A stretch of DNA of 64,000 nucleotides from Adineta vaga (GCA_021613535.1 CP075495.1:3658001-3722000), one strand, 5' to 3'; numbered from the stretch's first letter, positions 1 through 12,902 are shown. The notes: generated from the sequence alone by a model not told the origin. Numbers and translations: made by a program.

Positions 1-1381
1 ATGTTTGTCACGAGCTATTGTATACATTTGTAAAACTCGAACAAGATCTAATGAAACATACAGAGCAATAGGGACCATCACTTGAAATAATATCACAAAA
101 CGTAATGTATTCGCAAAAAAATTTCCAGCTATATTGCTGAATGGATTATCAATTATAAATGGAACGAACATCCATTTATCACCAAATGTACGCTCCCAAT
201 GAATAGATAAACCGGCACAAACTAAACATATTGTTGTCAAAATCAAACTGGAAAAGAGTACATCTCGATTGATATATCTTTCGATCAATGCATGTTTACT
301 GATCGTTTGACGAGATGATTTGATGATCTTTGTTTCATTACCTACACAAAATGAATAGTGTCACAAAAAGCATCATCATCATCATTCTCTTGTTATTCAT
401 TACTCACCAGCATACACAATCAATCCATCAACATACTCTGTGATTCGCAGCACACATCCACGTAACAAGAAATTACTGTTATCACATGGATGAGCATTCG
501 TTCCGGTTGAGAACAAGATTCGACCACAGAAATGATAAATATCATCATTCGGTGGATCACATTGCAATTCAAAACTTGTTTCTTCTGCTGCTTTGTTCAC
601 ATTCAAGAAACACGACGGAATACTCTTTTGTTTCAGATTTGTTTCACCATCGATTGCAGCTGTATCCAGATAACATGTACCTTCAGTTGACGCCGATGAA
701 AGAAGAAGAATATCAGCTGGTACTGTTTGATCGGTTCGAACTCGAACAACATTGCCGACTGATAAATCTTGCCATCTGCACGGAATGAATGTTTTACTTT
801 TTCTAGACAAATGAACAAGAGTGAGAGATAAATGAGATGAGTGAGATACTTACTTATCGTACATTTCAGCCATTTGTTTATTGATTTTTGCATCACTTCT
901 CCATCGTTTGAGATCTTCGACAAGATCTTTGACAGCAGTGATAGTGAGAATAACTGTCAATGGTATGAATGCAACCTATATAAATCAGAATATATAATAC
1001 TGTTCTACTCATGAAATATTCGGGTTTGTTTACCATCTTAGAAATAGCATTGATGATAGGTATCCAATTGAGTCCAATGAGAATAGCAAAGTAGATATTA
1101 GCAACACGACGAAATTGTTCGAAAAGATTTTTTGGAATGAATGTGAGAATATTGTAACGAGTAGTTCGTATACGATTTGTTTGAGAAGTTCGTTTTCGTC
1201 GATTTTTAAATGTAATCCATAAGGATGGTTCAATATCAGACGATAAATTATAATATACATGATAATTTTCACGCTCTAGTGTAGGAATTTGTGAATCAGA
1301 TGGTAAGGTTGTACGACGAGTACTTGTTCTTGATACATGATAAGTTCGACGAAATGTTGGAACAGCAACGAAGTTCCCCAT
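1..1381 (-). CDS. P4-ATPase (ATP10-like phospholipid flippase), copy A, N-terminal part, cut by window start
   Basis: This is the N-terminal portion of a P4-type ATPase, a membrane pump that flips phospholipids from the outer to the cytosolic leaflet. The start is the MGN at 1379-1381. The first exon (to about 1035) carries the P4 signature [16 protein letters not shown], then LNWIPIINA, most like class V (ATP10) enzymes. The following exons (about 977-845, 806-408 and from about 341 down) encode TM1-2, the actuator segment with ADILLLSS and DGETNLK (the P-type dephosphorylation motif), and the start of TM3. The gene leaves the window before the DKTGT phosphorylation loop. Introns are about 35-70 bp with GT-AG ends. 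I see no stop or frameshift in the visible part. It is a tandem paralogue of the gene at 4409-8468: some blocks are near identical and others strongly diverged. Class V assignment is by remembered motif similarity and is not certain. Confidence 0.88.
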
Positions 1382-4300
1382 TTAATTTGTTTGAATTACT
1401 ATTTGAACAAATAGAAGAATAGAAGAGTGAAATAATTGATGGTTGAATGTCTACGTATCCTATGTAAATGTAGTCTATCAAATGTATACACTAGTTAATT
1501 ATCTTCAGTCACGAGATTTATTTGCTATTTACTACTCTACACGATCTTTTCTTCTGCTATACAAAATATCTACGAACATTAATTGTCATTCGATACATTT
1601 TTTTTATGTTCGTCTTTTAAACACGGTTTTATCTGTATCTTATTCCTTCTCTTCCTATCGTAATTGCAATGTATATCGTTCAAGTAGACATTTTATCGCG
1701 TCAGATGTACTCATTCACTTGACTCATAGCATCAAAAGAGCGAAATGAATATATTCTTAATCGTTATTTTCATTCGTAAAGAAATTCAACATCCCATCGA
1801 AGATTTCCAAGTTTATTTGAGGTTTCTCTTCTATTCTACCGCTTGCAGATTCTTTTTTCTTTACCTTCGCTCGTTGTTTTTTCTCCTAATTCTCTCTACA
1901 GCTCACTATATCGACATGATCAAATATCTACATAAAGAATTGTTTAGCATATAAAGAAGAAGAAAAGAAATATAGAAGAATTTCATTGACACATTGTCGA
2001 GCAAATATATTTGATTTAATAATAAAAAAAAACTGTTCGAATGAAGAAAAATTCAATGCCTATTTATTTAACGAAACGTTATCTTTCATCGACTATCGTT
2101 GACCAACTGAAGATACGTCTATTTTAACTTACCTTGCGCGTATATAATTTTCTTTTTATTCCTACATGCGGCTTACATTCTTTTTCGTATTCTGCTTTTC
2201 AATAGAAGCAAATATGATCGATAAAGAATACCGATGATTTTTACTCTTGATTTCACAAGTATTTTAAATATCCGAACGGCAAATACGAAAAAAATCTCGA
2301 AAAAAGATGCAAATGTGCATCTGATTTACTAATGCATTATGAGAATGATCAGTCATCCTTAACGACAAGTAATACTATTATATAAATACCATCTTTCACC
2401 TTATATATCGATTGATATACTTTGTCTGGTTAATTTGCCTGTTTACTCATAATTAAGTGAATCATTACTGTTTGTTATGAAACGATATATTCGAATAGTT
2501 AACAGAATCAATTATTCTTACATTCACATCATCAATGTTTCTATATGACCCTGACTTAATACGTTTCTATCCTTGTGTATGACTAAATGTATTTTGTCGA
2601 AAAAGTACACGCTGTAACGTTTGAATAAAATCCAAACTGATGTCTACCACTACTTATCACCGTAGCAACATGTCAGACTGAAGGAAAACAACATCATACT
2701 TCCTTTTATTTTCTTTCTGGCAAATATTTTTTGTAATAGATATGAAAGAGTATTTGTTATTTGTTGATATTTAAGATATATTCAAAAGGACAAAAAATAT
2801 GAATAATATTTCTTTGTTATTTCGCATTCGATTCATTTAAAAAGAAAATTTGCGAAACGATTCGATGATATATTTTTTTAGAAAAACAATTGATAATTAC
2901 CGTTAATTTTCGATTGAAATTATCTTCTAGAAAAGAAAGGAAGTATTAAGAATTTCTTTTTTGTTCAAAAGTTATGATTGTGAATTATACTTACGAGAAG
3001 AGCATTGACTAATGAAGGTTGTTAAGCGAAGACTCTTGCCTTTAAGATAGATGCAATAAACGTGTAACGACGTCAACAACAATCTGCACGGAAGAAAAGG
3101 AGAAAAAAAATGTAAAACTGAGCGGAATTGAATAAGAGAAAGAACGCATTAATTTTCAACGCCTCCTCAGACGAACGTCATACAAAGAAAAGTCAACGTA
3201 CATTGCACTGTAGTTTCTGCCGTTTAGAAATAACAAATATTCATCTTAAAATAAAATTTTCATTACAAAACACAAAATACACTTATCTCAAGGACGAATC
3301 AAGTTGTATGACCATGTCTGTATCGATCAATTAGTAAGAGTACATCGATATGTCAAAGAAAAATTGAGAATAAAAAATAAGCATATTTGTTTCTTTTGAA
3401 AATGAAAAGTTCAATCATATGGAAGATTGGCAAGGTTATTCTTTCTAGATAAATATTGATCGCTGATTCATTCGTTTCATCTTCAAGTGACTTATAAATA
3501 TTTATTTGTAGCAGACTCTTTTACTTCTATCAAGATTATCTGATAAAATCTTCATTATATTAAATCTAACATGTCATTCTGCTTTTCTTTTATTAGAAGG
3601 ATATCATGTGATCTAGTCATCTTCCTTTCATCTAGATACATCTAAATTATGCTCTTAAGTTACCAATTAACTTACAGTATTTTCTTTCGTATGAGGACCA
3701 TTCGTACTATTCAAAAGTGTTCACTGTCGAGAGGCTTGTTCGTCTGTTTAGATAATGAACAGCAAGAAGAAATGAGACAATGATTGTCCTTATGCAGACC
3801 AGACGTTAGTTAGAAAAAGGAGGTCAGACATACAAGACGCATGTGTAACAGCTGAGCAGGAAAAGAAAAAAAAAATGTACATATCTTTACATTATAAAAG
3901 TTATACTAGCTAAAAGGACTGAAAAAGAAGTGTTCATGTTCAGAATGACGAGGTATTCACAATATAGAGGTGCATTTCCAGCAAAATTCGCCTCGTTGGA
4001 CTTGAGAATGCTAGAATAAGGAGGTGTTTACTATAAAGAGGTTTTACTGTATATGAATTTATTAGTTAAAATATAGAAAAAGAAAATCAGACGATATTTA
4101 TCTTATAGATAAAAAACTCAAATAATTATATAGAAAAAAGAATTATGATAAAGATATAAAGTAAAATAGTTTAAAAATTGTGAACATCGAATAAACAGGT
4201 TTGAAAATTTTCATAGAAAGACAAAAAGAACTTCTTTTAAACGTTTATGTTTGACTAGTTTGAAATTTTTTAACTTCTCTTCTTTTTTTATTCATCGTAT

Positions 4301-4408
4301 TTGTATCACCGACAAAATATAGATTATAACATACGCTTCATTAATTGTACATATCTACATATACTTGAATCTTTTAAATAATACTATTAATACGTATCCA
4401 GGATGTAT
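1382..4408. other. 3 kb spacer between the two flippase genes
   Basis: This is AT-rich sequence upstream of copy A and downstream of copy B. The short reading frames here (for example 3128-3334) lack recognisable motifs and splice context, so I do not call them. The only structure noticed is the repeat-like stretch at 3949-4053, described separately. The near-identity of the two flippase genes does not extend into this spacer. Confidence 0.6.
3949..4053. mobile_element. possible decayed terminal repeat of a Tc1/mariner-pogo type element
   Basis: Read on the minus strand from 4053, the sequence starts TACAGTAAAACCTCTTTA and contains two related blocks: GAGGTATTCACAATATAGAG near 3951 and GAGGTGTTTACTATAAAGAG near 4021. 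A TA-CAGT...CCTC end with internal CCTC/GAGG subrepeats resembles pogo/Tigger-like terminal inverted repeats. I found no matching opposite end and no transposase, so this is at best a solo, degenerate end. Confidence 0.25.
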
Positions 4409-7400
4409 TTAGAGAGCAGTATCTTCTGTTCTTGATGGTATATTATCTTCCTGAATATCGCGAAGTAATGGATTAACAGTTGTATTATAAACACATTTAA
4501 ACAGAAAACGTGGAAGTAATGCCAGAACAACGGTGAGCAAATTGGTAAACCAGAATAAACCTTGACGAAATGTTATGTAGGATATTTGATACGAGCTCTG
4601 ACCTGCAAGGCAATTGATACACGTAACATCAAATACGAGAGTAAAACCTAGAAAAACCAAAATGCTGAATGATATAGAAGCAACTAATGGCAGATCAACA
4701 CGTCGTGTCTGTAAGAAAACATGAATCACTGAAGTAACGGTCATACTAAATGCAATCGAAAAACCGAATGATAATCCATCAATGTCAGCTTGATTTTTGT
4801 AAGCAAAATAGGCAATGAAAAATATCACCGAACTTTGCCATATAGCATCCATTATATTAGTCCAGTAGGACCACATTCCATAACATTTTGCATGTAAAGT
4901 ATACTGATATAATTCAGGTTCATGCAATGCTCGATTAGCCGGAACGTGTTGATCGAATAGAGCTGCAGCACACTAAACATTGAAAAAATCGACGATCAAA
5001 AAAAATCAGATAGTTTCTTCTTACCTGTGGAAGAACAGTAAATAAACTTGTGTAAAGTAGAACATCTATCAACGAAAATTCAATTCCCTCTCTATATCTT
5101 TCTAAATAATTACACAACTTACATAATGAGTGTAGACTTACAGCCCCAGAAAATCCATTAAATAATTGATGATAGAAAACGACGAAAACAAATGCACAAT
5201 TATGCATAAATGTATACAATATTAATTCACTCGTTCGAGTAAAACACCATGCACCATGTACAAGTAACAAACGACGAAGGCATTCAAATCGATCAACTGC
5301 AAAGTCACCTGCTGCAACTGCTTGTGATCCTTCACGACCATACACCGCCACACCACAATGAGATTCACGAATCATTCCAACATCGTTTGCACCATCACCA
5401 ATCGCCAAGATTCGATGTTTGAACACGGACTTTGCAGCACTCACTAGTTCACGCTTTTGCCTTGCTGATACTCGACAGAATAACACCGACTGACATTCAC
5501 ACACAGCTCGAATGAATTCTTTTGATTTGTATCGCAATATCACTCCTGTTCATCAACACAAACAACATCACACAACATAAACAAAACACTCGAACTCACC
5601 TAAATCATCACCAGTAACAACAACTGATACTGGTGATGATTGTGCAGCAATCACATCAGCCATTCGAGCAATCGTCTTCTCAGTTCTTACTTCATCCGAA
5701 CCACTACTCTCTTGATTGCCTATATATATATGCGAATAATATCGTTTTCATAGACAAAATCATTGATGAAAAATGAGACATACGTAGTTGTTGATCGATC
5801 TCGATGAGTTGTGAACTATAATAGATCATGTGTGTATGTTGATTGAGTCGAGCTTGAGCTGATCGGTCAAAGTCCCATATTGTGGCAGCTGGTGCATTGT
5901 TCTACAACACATATCAAGTTCAATCTTTGAACAGAGAACACAATGAGACTCACTCGAGTTGATGCTTGAGAATCAGTTAATGATGTTTGTGGAATGTTGA
6001 TGAGTGATGCAGCTTGTGCAGTACTCAACGCAGTTGCTTGTTTGTCACCTGTCAACAGCCAAACCTTGATTCCAGCACATCGCAATGTGGCAATCGCTCG
6101 TGGTACACCATCTTGCAGCTTATCTTCGACAGCTGTCAATCCAGCTAACATGAGATCAACTTCGATCTCAGTGGCTGTATCAGAAATGGCTTCTTCTCGA
6201 TTGTCCAGTGCATTTGCTGCATGTCGATATCGTTGAAACCAATCTTCGAACTCTCGTAATGACAACTGTCGATATGCAACTAGGAGAGATCGATAGCCTT
6301 GTTCAGCAAAAGTTAAACTATGTTGTTCGACGGTTTCTTTCATTCGTGAATCATTGAGAGCACTGAGATGTGGCCAAATGGATGATTCAGCACCTTTGAT
6401 GAAGAGAAAGATCTGATCATCGAGTCGTACAATGATGGACATGCGTTTTCGAGTTGAATCGAAGGGTAGTAGACAGAGGATTTCATATTCGAGATCTCGA
6501 TTGTGCGAATTGGATGGATCAAGATAACGAACGATGATCGTTTGAGCTGACCGTGAGATCATTCGCACACCGAATTGTGATGCAGTTTGACAAAGAACAA
6601 GATCATCAGCGTTGTCACCTTCATATTTTGGTTGATAGTCGAGAGAACGTCTGAGATGTGGATGATCATGAACGATGAAAGATGTATTGCAGATGGCGAG
6701 TGTTGTTAAGAATCGCTCAGTAATTGTATCAGTTTCTGCAGGTAATTCAGAACTAAAATAGAAATAAAATATGTAAGAAATGCTTTGTTTCCTAGTTTTC
6801 TTTTCAGATGGTAGATATCATTCAGAAAATCCGTATTTTTGGATACTATCTGAATTGTGAAAACTCTAATATATTATAATGAGGGATCAGTTTGGTATTG
6901 TAGTTCAAAATGACTTGCCGTTTTGAATATTGTATGCCATCAATAGACATTGTTTTGAACACCAATCGATTTTGTGTTAGTGTACCAGTTTTATCCGTAA
7001 ATACATATTCAATTTGACCAAGATCCTCATTGATTGTAAATGTTCGACAACTGATCGGATGTTCATATTTCAAATGTTTATCACGAGCTATTGTATACAT
7101 TTGTAAAACTCGAACAAGATCTAATGAAACATACAGAGCAATAGGGACCATCACTTGAAATAATATCACAAAACGTAATGTGTTGATAAAAAATCGAGCC
7201 GCTTTGTCCTGAAATGGATCATCAAGTATGAATGGAACGAATATCCATTTCTCTCCAAATGAAGTTTCCCAACGGATAGCTAGGCCCGCCCCGATTAAAC
7301 ATAATATGGTTAAGATTATACTTGAAAAGAGTACATCTCGATTGATATATCTTTCGATCAATGCATGTTTACTGATCGTTTGACGAGATGATTTGATGAT

Positions 7401-8468
7401 CTTTGTTTCATTACCTACACAAAATGAATAGTGTCACAAAAAGCATCATCATCGTCATCATCATTCTCTCGTTAGTCATTACTCACCAGCATACACAATC
7501 AATCCATCAACATACTCTGTGATTCTCAGCACACATCCACGTAACAAGAAATTACTATTATCACATGGATGAGCATTCGTTCCGGTTGAGAGCAAGATTC
7601 GACCACAGAAATGATAAATATCATCATTCGGCGGATCGCACTGCAATTCAAAACTTGTTTCTTCGGCTGCTTTGTTCACATTCAGGAAACACGACGGAAT
7701 ACTCTTTTGTTTCAGATTTGTTTCACCATCGATTGCAGCTGTATCCAGATAACATGTACCTTCAGTTGACGCCGATGAAAGAAGAAGAATATCAGCTGGT
7801 ACTGTTTGATCAGTTCGAACTCGAACAACATTGCCCACTGATAAATCTTGCCATTTGCACGGAATGAATGTTTTACTTTTTCTAGACAAATGAACAAGAG
7901 TGAGAGATAAATGAGATGAGTGAGATACTTACTTATCGTACATTTCAGCGATTTGTTTATTGATTTTTGCATCACTTCTCCATCGTTTGAGATCTTCGAC
8001 AAGATCTTTGACAGCAGTGATGGTGAGAATAACTGTCAATGGTATGAATGCAACCTTAGAATAATAAATGAAAATGTGGTTTTTTAAACAGTACATATTA
8101 ATGCTATAAATACTTGTTTTGAGAGAGCATTGACAATGGGTATCCAATTGAGTCCAATGAGAATAGCAAAGTAGATATTAGCAACACGACGAAATTGTTC
8201 GAAAAGATTTTTTGGAATGAAAGTGAGAATATTGTAACGAGTAGTTCGTATACGATTTGTTTGAGAAGTTCGTTTTCGTCGATTTTTAATTGCGATCCAG
8301 AAAGGAGATTCTGGAAGACGAGACATTATGGTGAACTATGTACGGTATAGATTTCGGTAGAGGTAATTGTGTACCATTAGTAACCGAAGAAATAGTTGAA
8401 CGACGTGGATGTGTTCGGGATATATTTACATTTCGACGGAACGTAGGTACAGCAGTACAATTACCCAT
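4409..8468 (-). CDS. P4-ATPase (ATP10-like phospholipid flippase), copy B, complete
   Basis: This is a full-length P4-ATPase in about 13-15 exons. In order it shows an MGNC start at 8466-8468; [16 protein letters not shown]; the actuator loop with DGETNLK (about 7730); [13 protein letters not shown] in the position of the P4 PISL motif; the phosphorylation site DKTGTLTQN (about 6970-7000); the nucleotide-binding KGAES (about 6390) and [12 protein letters not shown] (about 6040); the hinge motif GDGANDVGM (about 5385); then C-terminal membrane segments ending in EDTAL at 4409. All catalytic motifs are intact, so it should be active, moving lipid to the cytosolic leaflet, normally with a CDC50 partner. 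The beginning needs an intron of about 64 bp (GTACAC...CCAG, about 8308-8371) to keep frame; in copy A the matching region reads straight through. Motifs such as [10 protein letters not shown] and LNWIPIVNA point to class V. Confidence 0.92.
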
Positions 8469-9847
8469 GCAAAGAAACAAAACTAACTGATTATATTTAT
8501 CTGAATAAAACGAGAAAAAAATCGAATATGATTACTTTTGGATTCTTCAATCATAATCAGTGGTAGTGTAAAAATTCGATGGTATAATATTAATATCAAT
8601 ATGAAGAATATTTCGCGTTGTTCTTATATTTCATTTCCCTTATTCGATCTGTAGACTGCTGACAAAGAATGACGTCAAACAAGTAAGCAAAACGGATGAA
8701 AAGTAAAAAAAAACAAGAGCATGTTAATGTAAAAGAAAATAGAGAAACTCAACATTATTTACTTAAACTGAAAGCTGGTGTTGGAAATTACTTCGTAACT
8801 AATTATTGAATCTATTATAATATCATTACAGTTTTTAAATTAATCATCGATCGAATAGAAGATCTAAACAGCAATTCATTTGAATTGATGAATCACGTTT
8901 CATCGATTCTCAAAACGTTTGTTTTTCTTACCATCTTACTTTTAATAACAATGCAAAAGGAGATCATTGTCAGGCACTCTTTAGTGCACATTTGAAAGCG
9001 TAGACATGCGTTGATTTTATATTCACCACAATCTTGACAACAAGAAAAAACACGAACGCATAGCTACTGCTCGCTATTCATATTCAATATGTGATTATGA
9101 TTTCAAGTTTTTGGGCTAATAGCAATCACTTCAAAGTGTACTCGCGAAGATAGTCAAGAATCTATAGAAAAAAAGCCCACACCCTATAAAACTGAACCAC
9201 ATGAAAATCAATCGAAAATTTAAGTTTTAGTACTTGCGTATAGAGTGTGTCACTTCTGATCGTTTCATTTTTTTTTCTTCGACAACAGTCGTTATGATCG
9301 CCAACTTTTTTTTCTTCTTCTTTATGTTCACATAAACGAGTAAGAACGAAAGAGAAATTGATTTTACATCAACAAAAAAAACTTCTTACTACCCAATCGA
9401 TTTCTTTTTTTTCTCTCCTTCTAATCAATCGACGGCAACAGTCCACATGTTATGCAATATCACCATTGAGTGTTTCTTTACATAAGAGAAATTCGTCTGA
9501 TAATGTTATGATGAAACCCATTGTTAGTTTAGTATTAAGTTCTACTTAGTAAAAAATTGAAAAAATATTCAATCTTTTCAGAAGACACAAAAAATTTATT
9601 GATGAAAGTATATTTCGATAGACAGCTATTCATTCTCTATTATCATATAATAAAGAAAATATTTTGTTTTCATTCACATAAACAAAAGATATCTTCAAAA
9701 TGTTAATAAGATCATTTGAATATTTTTTTCAAGGTTGTCAATATTGTCATCACTGATAAGAAGGATATTTTTGCTTCTTGAGAAAAACGAATATTGATCA
9801 AAAGTATTTCAATTGATTTAAATAAAAAAAAACAATGCAACATTCGT
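8469..9847. other. spacer upstream of flippase copy B and downstream of the GPCR
   Basis: About 1.4 kb of AT-rich DNA. A 63-codon frame at 9358-9549 has no recognisable features. I see no RNA gene or repeat. The promoter of the flippase should lie next to 8469, but no core element is evident. Confidence 0.55.
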
Positions 9848-10798
9848 TCACAGTCCATCACAAGGTTGTACAGTATTCGTTCGTTTCTCGCGATTAATTA
9901 ATACCAATTGACGAACTTCTTTACGATATTTTTTGCTTGTTATTGAATAGACATAAAATGTAATACTATTACTTATATAAGATATTTCAATTGAAATTTG
10001 ATTTATAAGACTATCAAAAGCAGTTGTAAGAGAATCTTTAGTTATGAAAACAGTAGATGACGTATATAATTTTTGTAATACAACTGGTATTCCAAACAAG
10101 ACAAGAATAAGCACTTGTATTAATAATATTCGTATTAATTGAATATCTCGACGTTGACCATTAGCGAGATTAGTAGAACGTTTCACATTTCTTATAGTTA
10201 AAATACTCATTATAACCATTAATATTGGTGGTATACCCGAATTCAAACAAAGTAATATAATATCATTCAATAATTTACATGTTGTACTTTGATGTATGCA
10301 TAAATTTCTTTGATTGACTGTATAACAATAGAAAACTTGTGTATATGGAAGAATGAATATAATCAAAGTAGATATTAATATAAGACGTTTAGCAATACGT
10401 AAAGAATTCCATGTACGTAGATGAACATGAATAGAAGTTGATAGATATCGATCGATACATGCCAAAAGAATAAACCATGTGGAAAGTGTAATTGATGAAT
10501 ATCGAAGATAAAATCGTATTTTACATAGACTAGGAGAATATTGTGTTGGATCAAGATTATATAAACCAAGAAAAGGTGTTAATAAACCGATATAAAGAGA
10601 AACAAAATTGATAATACTACCACTGATAAAATAAAGTGAACAAGGATTTTTTCGAAGGGATGGACGTGTAAATACCATAATATTTAATATATTACCAATA
10701 GTTCCAAGAAATAGAAATATCAATGGAATATAGCGATTTAATTCTCGTGTTACATAATTTAATTGATCAATTGTTGATTGAGTATTTGTATTACTCAT
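9848..10798 (-). CDS. rhodopsin-family G-protein-coupled receptor
   Basis: A single uninterrupted frame of 316 residues with seven hydrophobic segments. TM1 holds the conserved Asn in LGTIGNILNIMVF. TM3 ends in LLACIDRYLST, the E/DRY motif that contacts the G protein. TM6 is LLIQVLILVLFGIPVVL. TM7 ends NSITFYVYSITSKKYRKEV, in the position of NPxxY, with the Pro replaced. Cys residues in SLCKIRFYL and in extracellular loop 2 could form the usual TM3-ECL2 disulfide. The overall style is that of short invertebrate peptide-receptor-like orphans. No ligand can be assigned. The lack of introns contrasts with nearly every neighbour and would fit an expanded receptor family, possibly spread by retroposition (inference). 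No signal peptide is seen or expected. Confidence 0.9.
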   Translation of the reverse strand: MSNTNTQSTIDQLNYVTRELNRYIPLIFLFLGTIGNILNIMVFTRPSLRKNPCSLYFISGSIINFVSLYIGLLTPFLGLYNLDPTQYSPSLCKIRFYLRYSSITLSTWFILLACIDRYLSTSIHVHLRTWNSLRIAKRLILISTLIIFILPYTQVFYCYTVNQRNLCIHQSTTCKLLNDIILLCLNSGIPPILMVIMSILTIRNVKRSTNLANGQRRDIQLIRILLIQVLILVLFGIPVVLQKLYTSSTVFITKDSLTTAFDSLINQISIEISYISNSITFYVYSITSKKYRKEVRQLVLINREKRTNTVQPCDGL

Positions 10799-12246
10799 TT
10801 TTTTGAAATAGTAGTCTTATCTAAGAAGAGTTGCGAGTATATATTCACAGTTTGATGAACTGACATAATAAGTAATCATGAACTTAGCGAGTGGGAAAAA
10901 CATCATTTCTTCATGATTAATCTGATAATCCCAGTGATATGACAGAGAAATGAGCACAGCTATAAGTTTATTTAGTTATACATAGAATTCATTAACTAAT
11001 TTGATTCTCATTAAAATTTCTTTTCTTTTGATGAAATTCAGTGAGAAAAAATTTGACATACCATTCAATACCGGAAAGACGTCTGTTAGCACAATGAGAG
11101 CGAATATGCAGGATATATCAAGATAGCCTCTGTAATAAGAACGGAGAAGCACTCTTTATTCGGTTTCCTCGTTCAAGAAGTCCATTTATTTAGAAAAAAA
11201 GAACATTGGGTCTTCCTTTTTAGATAAATTCGTCAATAAATGAAAGTATAAGTTTCTAAAATACATTGGAGTTTTTTTTTAATCTATTGCAGATGGTTCT
11301 CATAAACACATTTAAAAACTGATAAAGATTCATGATGTTTTAGAACTATATAAAATATGACAGCTTGCGCTCATGTTTAGTTCTATTTTCTATGTTTTTT
11401 AATGCAAAAAGTATAATATACTTATTAATTCTGAATCATTAAGTTGTAATACAGTGAAAAACCTGTCACTGAGCAGGTGAATGCAAAACGTTTTCAATGA
11501 GATTTCATTCTATATATTTCATTTCTTTTCCGTTTAGAAAAGTGTGTCAAGATGTAGAGTATGACATTGTTCTGTTTTCCAAGATGCTTCGTTTTTACGT
11601 GGAGGAAAAAAGCAACGAGTTAAAAGTCTAGAAATGAGCGTTTTTGTATATGAGTGCCTAAGTATATAATTAAGACAAGTATCATTTGAAAAAAAAACCC
11701 ACAATCACATTCCCTGCATCTTGACAAGCCGTTTAAACAAACAAAAAACTAAGGATATATAAAGAATCGGACAGATAGCTTTGAGGGATAAAAGATCTTG
11801 TGATAAAGTAGGAAAGTCGTGTTTTTCAACCAGTAGACTAATTAAACCATTAAATGAAAAACAAGGAACAGATTGACAGAAAAAAAGTATGAACTATTTC
11901 GAACGATATGACAAATATTAATAATTATGTTGAAATTTAGGGATAAGCTGATATAAAAGATTTTCAGAATCTATTAATGCATCATTCAAATTTAAAGTTG
12001 ACAAAATAATGACTTATGGGTCAACTTGTTCATCTTTATCTGAAACTGTCATTACGTAAAGTAATTCAAATAAGAACAGCAAAAGTGCAATCTTGTAATA
12101 TGTCACGAAGTCAATTCCATAAAGATGATTAAAAAGAGTGCTTGTGACAAACTATCTAGGATATTTCAATTTTTTATTAAAAGTTATTTATAAGATATTC
12201 AACAAGAAAAAAGAGCGATATTCTAAATAAAATAAAATCAATGAAC
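10799..12246. other. gene-free spacer
   Basis: About 1.4 kb with no coding signal. A stretch near 11130-11180 (GCCTCTGTAATAAGAACGGA and, further on, CCTCGTTC) and another at 11445-11480 loosely recall the CCTC-rich transposon end at 3949-4053. They are too degenerate to call. Confidence 0.5.
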
Positions 12247-12902
12247 TTATGATTTCTTTTTAAACACCGGTGACATATGTTCTTGTTGTTCCATTTGATT
12301 TTCTTCATCGTTCTCTTCGTTATCATTATCATCATCATCATTTAAAAGAGCATCAAGATCTTCGATACAAGGTTCTTTTCTTTTCTTATTTTCTACTTGC
12401 AAAGATTTTGTTGGTGTTTGCATTTTTGTTGCGTAATCTTTACAAAGTTGATCATTGTCGTCGTCATCATCATCATCATTCTCGATTTGATTATTCTCAT
12501 CCATTTTAGTATCTTGCTGTTCTTGTCCTTGTTCTTGCTCAAATGATTCAGCAAAACGACGCATTTCATCATCATCAATTTCATCGAAATGTATCTGTGT
12601 TGTTGTCGGATTTAATGATCGTTGAGGAACGGTACTAAATACAAGATCATCATCAATTTCATCACCATCAAATTCCTGTTCATAATCATTGGAATTCTTT
12701 GTCTCAGTTTCTTGACCAACTGCACCTAAAATTTGAGCAACACGAGCTAATGATTGTTGTTTGACTTCAATAGGCTAGAAAGTTTTTAAAAAATCAACAT
12801 TTAAATTCATCGGACTCTAAAACACTAGAATATTTTTACTTTATGACTACCAGCAGTATGAAATGCTGTTCGCTGAGATAAACATTCATCTTGTGATGAC
12901 AT
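12247..12902 (-). CDS. acidic low-complexity protein of unknown function
   Basis: Two exons (12902-12840 and 12774-12247, with a 65-bp intron) give about 196 residues. The start MSSQDECLSQ is preceded 7 nt upstream by a TTTCAG acceptor-like site at 12910-12911. The N-terminal third contains VKQQSLARVAQILGAVGQ, a possible short helix. The rest is dominated by Asp/Glu runs (DDDDDDDN, LNDDDDNDNEEN), a basic patch ENKKRKEP that could be a nuclear localisation signal, and the C-terminal end SPVFKKKS. I do not recognise a family. Composition suggests a disordered, probably nuclear protein (inference). It is divergently transcribed from RPL35A, with 583 bp between the two start codons. Confidence 0.7.

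Noticed and set aside
486-788. Plus-strand frames over the flippase actuator exons (also 7565-7867)
   Set aside because: Antisense shadows of conserved P4-ATPase exons; present twice only because the gene is duplicated.
3128-3334. 68-codon plus-strand frame
   Set aside because: No motif, no hydrophobic pattern, no flanking splice logic; likely chance in a 3 kb spacer.
8286-8480. Frameshift in the first exon of flippase copy B
   Set aside because: A 64-bp GT-AG intron restores frame exactly, so a break is not required; kept only as a question about intron gain.
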